Below, one piece after another: positions 8,155 through 16,621 of a stretch of DNA of 55,324 nt (positions within the stretch are counted from its first letter, which is position 1; the number at the start of each line of letters is the position of its first letter). The stretch spans positions 2,302-57,625 of the forward strand of contig JAGDVP010000009.1 in assembly GCA_023255735.1 (NCBI GenBank), given 5' to 3'. A program made the position numbers and the translations under genes. The notes under the pieces are model-generated. The model was given only the letters and a program-made list of their open reading frames with translations. It was not told where the DNA came from and did no database searches. The stretch comes from Halothiobacillus sp. Its GTDB lineage: Bacteria; Pseudomonadota; Gammaproteobacteria; Halothiobacillales; Halothiobacillaceae.

Positions 8155-10722
8155 ATGGAAATTTCGCGTATTCGCGCTTTGCGCGGGCCGAACCTTTGGT
8201 CTCGACATACGGCTGTTCAGGCGATTGTGTTTTGCGCGCCCAATGAGCGCGAAATTACCGCTGATTTTGAAGCGCAGCTGCGGGCGCAATTTCCCCACAT
8301 TGGTCACTTGCAGGGCATAGGGCAGCACATCAGCTTGTCTTTGGCGCATATTTTGGCGCAAAGCTGTTTGGCGCTGCAAACCTATGCGCAATGCCCGGTG
8401 AGTTTTTGCCGCACGGTGCCCACGGTGGATGAGGGTATTTACCAAATTGTGGTGGAATATACCGAGGAAGCGGTGGGGCGTTTAGCGTTAAATTTGGCCA
8501 AAGAACTGATTGACGCGGTTCTAGAAGGCATTGAGTTTGATTTAGCGCGCGCGCAAGCCGCCTTGCAAAGCTTGGATGAAGATGAGCGTTTGGGGCCGAG
8601 CACCGGCTCGATTGTGCAAGCGGCGGTAGCGCGGGGGATTCCTTACCATCGCCTAACCTCCGGCAGCTTGGTGCAATTGGGTTGGGGGAGTAAACAGCGG
8701 CGGATTCAAGCAGCAGAAATTGATCGAACGAGTGCGATTGGCGAGTCGATTGCGCAAGATAAGCAACTCACAAAAGCCTTGCTGCGGGCGGCGGGCATTC
8801 CCGTCCCCACGGGGCGTGCCGTCAAAAATGCCGATGATGCTTGGGCCGCGGCGCTGGAGATTGGCTTGCCGGTCGTGGTCAAACCCCGGGATGGCAATCA
8901 GGGGCGGGGGGTGGTGGTCAATATCACAAGTGAGGAGCAGCTGCGCCGTGCCTATGCCAGTGCCCGTGAAGAAGGGCGCGACATCATGGTTGAGCGGTTT
9001 ATGCCCGGCTATGATTTTCGCGTGTTGGTGGTGGGCAAACAGGTGGTGGCTTGCGCGCGGCGTGACCCGCCGATGGTAGTCGGTGATGGTGAACATACCA
9101 TCGCGCAGTTAATAGAGCAGCTGAATGCCGATCCCCGGCGCGGTGATGGCCATGCCCATGCATTGACGCGCATTCGGATTGATGACATCACTCAGGTCAC
9201 GCTGGAGTCGCAGGGGTATTGCCTTGAGAGTATTCCCGCCAAAGGAGTGCAAGTGGTGTTGCGCAATAATGGCAATTTATCGACGGGCGGCAGTGCGACC
9301 GATGTGACCGATGATTTGCACCCAGAACTCGCGGCGCGCGCCGTGGAAGCCGCCCGGCAGATTGGGCTTGATGTGTGTGGCGTCGATATGGTGTGCGAGC
9401 GCATCACTGAACCACTTGAAACGCAAAATGGCGGCATTGTGGAATTGAATGCCGCGCCGGGCTTGCGGATGCACTTGCAGCCATCCTATGGCAAAGCGCG
9501 CGCCGTGGGCGAGGCGATTATTAACGAAGTTTACCCAGCGGGAGAAGATGGCCGCATCCCCGTAGTAGCGGTATCGGGCACCAATGGCAAAACCACCACC
9601 ACGCGCCTGATTGGTCACATATTGGCGCAAGCTGGGCTCCGGGTGGGTATGACCACCACCGATGGGGTTTATATCGATGGGGTGCGGATTGATGCGGATG
9701 ATTGCGCAGGCCCCATTAGCGCGAAAAATGTCTTGCTGCATCCGTATGTGGATGCCGCGGTGTTTGAAACGGCGCGCGGCGGTATTTTGCGCCAAGGCTT
9801 AGCTTTTGATCGCTGCGATGTGGCTGTCATCACCAATGTGGGGCTGGGCGATCACCTAGGCTTGGCTCATATCCACACGGTGGAAGATTTAGCCGTGGTG
9901 AAACGCGTGATTGTCGATAACGTAGCCCCCCATGGCATGGTGGTGTTGAATGCTGCCGATCCCATCGTGGCGCGCATGGCCGATTCGGTGATGGCGGAGG
10001 TGACATTTTTTGCCCTCGATCAGTTTTTACCGCGCCTCGTTTCTCGGCGGGAAATGGGGCAGCGCATTTTATATGTTGATGGCGCGTTTATTGTGGCTGA
10101 ACACGGCGCGTTTCAATGGCGGATGCCGCTCGCGCAGATCCCGATCACACTGGGTGGCCAAATTGGCTTTCAAATTAAAAATGTATTGGCCGCCGTGGGC
10201 GCCGCTTGGGGGCTTGCGCGGCCTTGGGCCGAGATTGAAGCCGGTCTTGCCAGTTTTGAGAGCACAGCGGCCATGGCACCGGGGCGATTTAATTTATTTC
10301 AATTTAACGGCGCCACGCTCATTGCCGATTATGGCCATAACAGCGATGCGATTCATGCGTTATGCCAAGCGGTGCAACGGCTCCCCGCCGAGCGGCGCAT
10401 CGTGGTGATTAGCGGCGCGGGTGATCGGCGCGATGAGGATATTCGCCAACAAACCGCCATTTTGGGCAATGTATTTGATGAGGTGATTTTGTATCAAGAT
10501 GCCTGCCAGCGCGGCCGCAAAGATGGCGAGGTAATCGGCTTGCTGCGCGAAGGCTTATCGCAGGCAACCAAAGCGCGCCAAGTCGATGAAGTGTATGGCG
10601 AGTTTAACGCGATTGATGCGGCACTCGGCCGCGTGCAGCCCGGGGATGTGTGCCTGATTTTAATCGATCAAGTCGATGCGGCGCTTACGTATTTGCAGCA
10701 AAAAACCCGTTCTACCTCATAA
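8155..10722 (+). CDS. cphA: Cyanophycin synthetase CphA
   Basis: An 855-residue enzyme, close to the usual length of about 870-900. It builds cyanophycin (multi-L-arginyl-poly-L-aspartate) in the cytoplasm, consuming ATP for each Asp and each Arg added. The N-terminal domain (1-160) is followed by the ATP-grasp domain (about 220-480; VVVKPRDGNQGRGVVV, ERFMPGYDFRVLVVG, NADPRRGDGHAH, VELNAAPGLRMH), which adds aspartate. The Mur-ligase-like domain (about 490-850) adds arginine; its intact P-loop is SGTNGKTTTTR, followed by ETARGGILRQGLAFD and NVGLGDHLG. The start is ATG, with TTAGGA about ten bases upstream. It lies downstream of and in the same direction as its shorter paralog. No degradation gene (cphB or isoaspartyl dipeptidase) is present in the window. 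Confidence 0.96.
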   Translation: MEISRIRALRGPNLWSRHTAVQAIVFCAPNEREITADFEAQLRAQFPHIGHLQGIGQHISLSLAHILAQSCLALQTYAQCPVSFCRTVPTVDEGIYQIVVEYTEEAVGRLALNLAKELIDAVLEGIEFDLARAQAALQSLDEDERLGPSTGSIVQAAVARGIPYHRLTSGSLVQLGWGSKQRRIQAAEIDRTSAIGESIAQDKQLTKALLRAAGIPVPTGRAVKNADDAWAAALEIGLPVVVKPRDGNQGRGVVVNITSEEQLRRAYASAREEGRDIMVERFMPGYDFRVLVVGKQVVACARRDPPMVVGDGEHTIAQLIEQLNADPRRGDGHAHALTRIRIDDITQVTLESQGYCLESIPAKGVQVVLRNNGNLSTGGSATDVTDDLHPELAARAVEAARQIGLDVCGVDMVCERITEPLETQNGGIVELNAAPGLRMHLQPSYGKARAVGEAIINEVYPAGEDGRIPVVAVSGTNGKTTTTRLIGHILAQAGLRVGMTTTDGVYIDGVRIDADDCAGPISAKNVLLHPYVDAAVFETARGGILRQGLAFDRCDVAVITNVGLGDHLGLAHIHTVEDLAVVKRVIVDNVAPHGMVVLNAADPIVARMADSVMAEVTFFALDQFLPRLVSRREMGQRILYVDGAFIVAEHGAFQWRMPLAQIPITLGGQIGFQIKNVLAAVGAAWGLARPWAEIEAGLASFESTAAMAPGRFNLFQFNGATLIADYGHNSDAIHALCQAVQRLPAERRIVVISGAGDRRDEDIRQQTAILGNVFDEVILYQDACQRGRKDGEVIGLLREGLSQATKARQVDEVYGEFNAIDAALGRVQPGDVCLILIDQVDAALTYLQQKTRSTS

Positions 10723-10734
10723 TTTAAGTGCGTT

Positions 10735-11514
10735 GTGAACCACAGCTTACCCGCAAAGAAACCCAAGCGAACCACTATGCGCCGTAAAATCCACCGCCGG
10801 TTGGGGGTTGCTGGCTTGCGTTTTTTAGGCTTAGCGGGCCTGTGCGCGCAGGCTGCACTAGCTTCACCTTTGGATGTGGCCTTTAAATTCACCCCCGCCT
10901 ATTACTTTTTTGGTGATGGCAATCGAGCCATGGATTTGAATTTGCGCGCAACAAGGGGGAATCAAGTCGGCTGGCTGGGCTTTTATCGCGATCATCAAGG
11001 CTTTGAGCAGGCGCGCGCGGGGTTCGAACAGCACGAAGATTTTGATTACTTGCGCTTGGTTTTATCTGGCCAAGCGGCAACGCATGGTTTTTTGGGCGCG
11101 TCAATCAATGCCGAAATTGGCGGTAAAACCTATGGGCTAGTGGGCTTGGGGCGCACGAATTTACAAGATTATTACAACCTGAATTTTGATCCGAATGATG
11201 CGATAACCTTTGGGCTGGGCACGCGCGCGCAAGGTGACACCGAGCTTTCGGTGTACCGAGTGCAAGATAATCGTTTGGGCACGGGGCAGCGGGTCACGCA
11301 TGTGCTCTGGCGGCAACATTTTGGCGCCAATGAGCGCTTAACGGTTGATTTTTCTCATAAAAGCGGCACTGATAGCTCAGGCGCTGCGGGGGGCGGCAAC
11401 GGCCTTACGTTAACCTTTGACATCGAGCCTTGGTTTGCCCGCGCAGGCTATGATGCGGATGTGAATTTCAGTGGCCATTCGATGGTTGAGGTGGCGTTGG
11501 GTCGAAGGTTTTAG
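10735..11514 (+). CDS. Probable outer-membrane beta-barrel protein downstream of cphA
   Basis: A 259-residue exported protein whose gene starts 12 bases after the cphA stop, so it is probably cotranscribed. The N-terminus is strongly basic (KKPKRTTMRRKIHRRLG), then hydrophobic, ending ALAS, as in a signal peptide. The rest alternates polar and aromatic residues in amphipathic strands (KFTPAYYFFGDG, VGWLGFYRDH, ITFGLGTRAQGD, LTVDFSHKSG) and ends in aromatic Phe (LGRRF), typical of an outer-membrane barrel. I do not recognise a named family. The annotated GTG start has no clear ribosome site. The ATG at 10777 (MRRKIHRRL) is an alternative that keeps the whole signal peptide. Its position after cphA is curious, because cyanophycin is cytoplasmic. 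Confidence 0.7.
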   Translation: MNHSLPAKKPKRTTMRRKIHRRLGVAGLRFLGLAGLCAQAALASPLDVAFKFTPAYYFFGDGNRAMDLNLRATRGNQVGWLGFYRDHQGFEQARAGFEQHEDFDYLRLVLSGQAATHGFLGASINAEIGGKTYGLVGLGRTNLQDYYNLNFDPNDAITFGLGTRAQGDTELSVYRVQDNRLGTGQRVTHVLWRQHFGANERLTVDFSHKSGTDSSGAAGGGNGLTLTFDIEPWFARAGYDADVNFSGHSMVEVALGRRF

Positions 11515-11611
11515 CGAGTCGGTTACGAGTCGGCTAAATGGGGTACACGGGGTGGCAGGCTCACCCTGCACCATTGCCTGCCGCCTTGTGAAACGAAATG
11601 GCGGGCTGAGA

Positions 11612-14600
11612 TTATTCGACTGGTGGGCTTGCGCATTCAGCCAGCCAGGCAATTAATTTTCGGCTGGCGGTTTGGCTATCTTGCGCGCTGTGGATTTGCT
11701 GATGCCATTGGCGCACTTCATCGGTGGCACGCGCTTCATGCGCTAAAAATTGGCTGAGTGCACAATCTGCCGCTGATTTGGGATGAGTGCTCTGACCGTG
11801 ATGCATAAACCACCAGTGAAAGGCGAGCGCGCCAATGGCGGTGTGCAGTTTTTCGGGGGTTTGTGCAAAGTGAAAAGTTTGGTGCCATGGCATGAGTTGA
11901 TCGATCGGCATCGGGCGTGCAATGCCATAACCTTGCCCGAAGCGTGCGCCTAAAATCCGCGCCACTTCGAGCGCCCCCTCATTTTCTAGCCCTTCAACGA
12001 CAACCGTTTGCTCAAAATCACGCCCCATTTGAATAATCGCGGCAATCAGGCTTAACGTTTGAATGGGGTTGTGGTGCAGTTGGCTGAGTAAACTTTGATC
12101 GACTTTAATGGTTTCAAACGGGAGGGTGGCCAGCCGTTGCAGGCTGCTGTAGCCCGCGCCTAAATCATCCATCGCTAAGGGCACCCCAAGCGCCACGATG
12201 GCCGAGATGGCCGCATCTTGTTCTTTTTTATCAATCGCTTGCGATTCTAGGATTTCTAGCGTGAGCCGCGCGGGGGCAATGGCATGTTTTTTCAGTGCCG
12301 CCTCAATCCACGCCGGGCACTGGGGGTCGGCTAAGGTTTGCGGGGCTAGGTTGACGGATATGCCCACTACTAAACCTTGTCCGTCCCAAACGTTAAGTTG
12401 ATGCAAGGCGATATCTAATATTTTGCAAAACAATCGATTGAGTTCAAGCTCGCCAAGTAGCGGTAAAAAGCGCGCAGGGGCTAGTAGCTCGCCAGTGGGG
12501 AGTTGTAGCCGCGCTAAGGCTTCAACTTTAACTAAGCTGCCGGTGTGTAAATCGATAATTGGTTGCACGTATACGCGCAAGCCATCAATAAATAAAACCT
12601 GCCGGTACTGGTGGGCCAGCTGCTGGTCAATCACCAAATTGGGAATGGTACACAAAAGCCAAATTTGGTTGAGCCGCTGTTGGAGATTGCGGGCAAATTG
12701 TTGCATCCACGTGGATTCAAACTGGTTTGGGTAAGCGCCATACAAGGTGAGCACGGCAATTGCCGCGCCGGCACTATCGAGAATCGGAATCGCCATGGCC
12801 GATTGAATACGCAGCACTTTTATGTGCGGTAGCCAGTTGGCGTAGCGGTGATCGGTTTGAATATTGGCTGCCGTTTGAATGGCGCCGGTGCGCCAAGCTT
12901 CTGCGCTTAGGCCTTGGCCTCGGGGAACTTTCTCATCGAATAAGGCTTCTTGGCCGGGTGTGTTGAGCACCGATGCGATGGCGGCGGCTTGATCGCCTGC
13001 GCTGGATTCAATCGTCATCACCCCTTCACTACTGGGGCGGAATAATAAAGCCGCCCTAATCCCTGGGCAGGTGCTCAGGGGGTGAATTTCCGTGCTGATG
13101 GCTTCAATCCAAAAGCAGGCTTGCGGGGGCATGGGCGCGGTGAGTAATGCAAAAAAGCGTTGGATGGTCGCACCGCCTTCTTGCGCTTGGGCGAGGATGT
13201 CCTCTTCGAGTCTCGCCTCTGCAATCATCAGGAGCCGATAACGGTCGCGGGCGGCTAGGGTCGATTGATTCAAAAAATCGGTAAGAAGTTTGCGATACAA
13301 GCTTAACGATTGCATTAAATGCACGCTGCCCACTCCCACCAAAGCATGCACTTGGCCCACGCGGCGCGCTTGCGCGAGAATTTGCTCGCGGGTGGTTTGG
13401 GCGCCCATCACAAATAAAAGGTGCTCGGCTTGCTGCGCGATGAGCGCGGCTTTTGCCTCTGAGGTTAAGGCGCCGAAAATGGCGTGCATTTGGGGGTCGC
13501 GCTCTAAATCCCGATAAAAAACGCTCATAAATTCGGTGGCAATTTGTTCAAAAAATGGCGCATGCCGTTGCAGCAAATCTTGGTTGCTGGGCGCGTAGGC
13601 ATTGTTGCTGAGCTTCAGTTTGGTGGTTTTGTTGGCGTTTGATTCAGCGCCGGTTAGGGTCGCTTGGGCGAGTTGCCACCAACTCGTGCGGGTAGTTTTG
13701 TGTGCTTTGAGTTGATAGAGCGTGGCATCGGCTTTGCGAATTAAGCCATCCGCTTCATCACTATCGTGGGGATACAGGGCAATGCCCATACTCATATCGA
13801 TTTTTGCCCATTGCCCGCAGGCGACCTCAAATGGCGTCTCGACGGCTTGGTGCAAGCGGTTCAGGGCGATGCGAAGTTGCTCTGCCGCGCGCATATCATC
13901 AATATCTTCAAGCACGATAATAAATTCATCGCCACCTAAGCGCGCCACAAAGTCGGCTTCACGCAGGCGGGATTGCAATCGGATGGCCAACTCACGCAAG
14001 AGCTGATCGCCGGCGGCATGGCCGTAGTTATCGTTAACGGGTTTGAACTCATCTAAATCAAGCAGACCCACCGCGACAACCGTTTGTTTGCGGCGTGCCC
14101 GCGCGATTGCCTGCGGAATCCACAGTTCCAGCGCGCGCCGGTTGGGGAGATTGGTTAGGGTATCGTGCATCGCCTGATGGGTAATGGCTTGCTTGGCTTC
14201 ATGCAGCTCGGTTAGGTCGATGAGGCTCCAAAGCGCACCGAATTCGCCGTTTTGCAGGGTAATGCGCGAGATAAGGCGCTCAACCACCCGGGTGCTGCCA
14301 TCTTTGCGAACCAAGGTGCTGGGCGCTATGGGCTGCTCTGTCTCAAACGCCCGCGCATCTTCTGTGGCCGCTTGCGTTACCGGGCTTGCCGGTGCGTGCA
14401 GGCGCGCGGCGTTTTGGCCAATCAGCTCATCGCGCTCATACCCCGTGAGTTTGATTAAGGCGGGATTCATATCGGTGATGATTCGCTCTTGATTAACAAT
14501 CAACAGGGCGGCGGCATTTTTTTCAAATAAGGTGTATTGAAACTCGGCTGATTGTTTGAGCTCTTGTTGTAGCTTTTTGCGCTCTGTGCTGTCTTGAAAT

Positions 14601-16420
14601 GTCCAAACGGTTGATTGATATTGGGTGCCTTCAATCAAGCTGCCCGATAAATCCACATACAAAAGGCTGCCATCGCTCTTTTTGAGCCGTACATCCAGCA
14701 AGGTCTGTTTACCGAGCGCAATGAGGCTGGGATACATTTGGCCGACCCGTTGGTATTCTGCCGTATCAAAATACATTTTTTGGGTGGATTGGCCGATTAG
14801 CTCATCCGGTGTGGCATAGCCTAATAACTCGATAAGACGGGTATTCACCTGAGTAAAAACCCGGTCTTTTACCAGCGCAATGCCAGCCAAGGTATTGTTG
14901 AGCAGCGCATTTTGGGTGGCCGATGCGTTTTTTTCCCGTTGCTGAATTTCGAGCTGTTGCAGGCCAAAGCTCATATCTTGCGCGAGCTGCTCTAGGCTTT
15001 GGCGCAGTTGCGTATCAAAAATGTATTTATCGGCATGATAAACCGAAAAAATGGCCCAGATTTTCCCCTGCTTAACTATGGGCAAGGTGGCGCTCGCCGC
15101 AATGCCCCATTGCGCCGCCCGATGAGCCCACGGCGCGAGATTTGGGTGACTTTGAAAATCATTAATATAATAAGGCTGCCCCGAGCGCCAAACCGTACCG
15201 CCCGTGCCGCGTCCTTCGGGTAGGCTCGCCTGGGTGCTGAGTTTAAGGCCGGTGGTGTAATCGATCGCCGCACCTGCGCCGGCTAAAGGCCGAAACCACC
15301 CTTGCGCATCCGGGCGGGCGATAAAGGCTAAGCGTAACTCACCATGCTCTACGGCTAACTCGCAAATGGTTTGCAGTAAATCAGCCTCATTGCTGCTGCG
15401 GTCAATCACTTGATTGACCTGGGCGAGCAAGGCATTAAATTGTGCCAAGCGCCCCAGTTGTTGCGTTGCCTGCTCGCGGTCACGCATTAACCCGCCCAAG
15501 CCCCAAGCCCCAAACGCTAAAAAAAACAGCATGCCCGCATAGATGCTTAATCGGGTTTTGGCGCTTTGCCAGTAGGTTTGCAGGGTGCCACCTGCGGCCG
15601 CCGTTACGATCACGGCGAGGGGGTAGTCATTCACCGGCACCAATGTGGTCGCGGTGTGGGCGTGCGGCGTGGGTTTATAAGTATCCTTGCCGCCCACGGT
15701 GAGTTGCTGGTTTTGCCACACGCCTAATATGCTTTGGTCGCGCATATCTACCACCAAAAATTGCCACGGCAAATTACTGGCGTTGTAACGCAGCAAGGCG
15801 CTCAGCTGATACGGTGCGCTCAAATAAAAAACCGGTGTTTGCGCATCGTTCAACACGCGATAACGCATGGAAAGCACTTTTTGCTGGCCGGTGCTGGGCG
15901 TGTTGTCTTGACCCAAGAGGTAATTTGGGTTGGCTAGTGCGGTGAATTGATGGGCGGGCGTAATTTGCTTGAAATTTTGCCGCGGGTTTATCGACCAGAC
16001 GCGCGTCGTGCCATCCGCGTTGTATAAATTTAAATCATAAAATTCAGGATGCTGGTGCTTTAAGCGCGCGAACAAGGCTTGTGTTTTATTATCGGGCGCT
16101 TGGGTGGGTGATTGTGTATCCAATAGAGTTGAGGCAAATTCTAAAAGTCGAAATTGATTGGTCAGGCGGTTTTCAATGATGCGTGCGAAAGCTGCGCCCG
16201 CGCGATGCTCAGATTCGAGCAGCTCATCATGCGCGTTTTGATATTGAACCCATTCGCTCACCCCGCCCCAAGTTAAAAACATGAGCAGCGGCAGGCTTAA
16301 AAGCAGCCTGTAATTGAGCCGCAGCCGCTTTAATAGAGCGGTTATGTCAAAAAAAGGTCGCCTGTGCGCGGGTTCTGTTTGTGGCATGACATGCTCGTGT
16401 GGGGGGCAAACCGCAATCAT
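11612..16420 (-). CDS. Giant membrane GGDEF/EAL sensor with internal globin
   Basis: About 1602 residues. Order: short cytoplasmic tail; membrane helix (about 40-58); periplasmic sensor region (60-290); second helix (about 295-315); GAF (340-500); two PAS domains (505-620 and 630-750); GGDEF (760-920); sensor globin (940-1085); second GAF (1100-1265); EAL (1290-1530); His/Cys tail. The cyclase site RLGGDEF (near 830) is intact, with an RxxD product-inhibition site (READ) five residues before it. The globin has the RVGQVHALVGV proximal-His motif typical of globin-coupled sensors. The EAL residues are present (VEALARL, VNLAP, LEILESQ, MDDLGAGYSS, KVDQ, VVEGLEN). It could make or destroy c-di-GMP depending on O2, periplasmic or GAF/PAS signals. 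The ATG at 16420 follows AAGGGG; a GTG at 16435 is possible. A TATAAT lies at 16465-16470 on the minus strand. Confidence 0.9.
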   Translation of the reverse strand: MIAVCPPHEHVMPQTEPAHRRPFFDITALLKRLRLNYRLLLSLPLLMFLTWGGVSEWVQYQNAHDELLESEHRAGAAFARIIENRLTNQFRLLEFASTLLDTQSPTQAPDNKTQALFARLKHQHPEFYDLNLYNADGTTRVWSINPRQNFKQITPAHQFTALANPNYLLGQDNTPSTGQQKVLSMRYRVLNDAQTPVFYLSAPYQLSALLRYNASNLPWQFLVVDMRDQSILGVWQNQQLTVGGKDTYKPTPHAHTATTLVPVNDYPLAVIVTAAAGGTLQTYWQSAKTRLSIYAGMLFFLAFGAWGLGGLMRDREQATQQLGRLAQFNALLAQVNQVIDRSSNEADLLQTICELAVEHGELRLAFIARPDAQGWFRPLAGAGAAIDYTTGLKLSTQASLPEGRGTGGTVWRSGQPYYINDFQSHPNLAPWAHRAAQWGIAASATLPIVKQGKIWAIFSVYHADKYIFDTQLRQSLEQLAQDMSFGLQQLEIQQREKNASATQNALLNNTLAGIALVKDRVFTQVNTRLIELLGYATPDELIGQSTQKMYFDTAEYQRVGQMYPSLIALGKQTLLDVRLKKSDGSLLYVDLSGSLIEGTQYQSTVWTFQDSTERKKLQQELKQSAEFQYTLFEKNAAALLIVNQERIITDMNPALIKLTGYERDELIGQNAARLHAPASPVTQAATEDARAFETEQPIAPSTLVRKDGSTRVVERLISRITLQNGEFGALWSLIDLTELHEAKQAITHQAMHDTLTNLPNRRALELWIPQAIARARRKQTVVAVGLLDLDEFKPVNDNYGHAAGDQLLRELAIRLQSRLREADFVARLGGDEFIIVLEDIDDMRAAEQLRIALNRLHQAVETPFEVACGQWAKIDMSMGIALYPHDSDEADGLIRKADATLYQLKAHKTTRTSWWQLAQATLTGAESNANKTTKLKLSNNAYAPSNQDLLQRHAPFFEQIATEFMSVFYRDLERDPQMHAIFGALTSEAKAALIAQQAEHLLFVMGAQTTREQILAQARRVGQVHALVGVGSVHLMQSLSLYRKLLTDFLNQSTLAARDRYRLLMIAEARLEEDILAQAQEGGATIQRFFALLTAPMPPQACFWIEAISTEIHPLSTCPGIRAALLFRPSSEGVMTIESSAGDQAAAIASVLNTPGQEALFDEKVPRGQGLSAEAWRTGAIQTAANIQTDHRYANWLPHIKVLRIQSAMAIPILDSAGAAIAVLTLYGAYPNQFESTWMQQFARNLQQRLNQIWLLCTIPNLVIDQQLAHQYRQVLFIDGLRVYVQPIIDLHTGSLVKVEALARLQLPTGELLAPARFLPLLGELELNRLFCKILDIALHQLNVWDGQGLVVGISVNLAPQTLADPQCPAWIEAALKKHAIAPARLTLEILESQAIDKKEQDAAISAIVALGVPLAMDDLGAGYSSLQRLATLPFETIKVDQSLLSQLHHNPIQTLSLIAAIIQMGRDFEQTVVVEGLENEGALEVARILGARFGQGYGIARPMPIDQLMPWHQTFHFAQTPEKLHTAIGALAFHWWFMHHGQSTHPKSAADCALSQFLAHEARATDEVRQWHQQIHSAQDSQTASRKLIAWLAECASPPVE

Positions 16421-16621
16421 ATCAAACCCCTTCACATGAGGGTTTTCTTGCGATTCTTTCCAAGATTATACCTCTTAATCCGAGGTTTCTTCGGTTCGTC
16501 AGGCGGCTAAGAGCACGAGCGAATCAAGGCACCGCACTTAATCAACGAGAATCTGCGTTTGGTCAGTGCGTTTTCGCTTAAAGGGCGCGCGGCTGCTTCG
16601 ATAGAATTAATTTTTATTGAG

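Noticed and set aside
9277-9795. 172-codon minus-strand frame inside cphA
   Set aside because: It is antisense to the Mur-ligase domain of cphA, with no support of its own.
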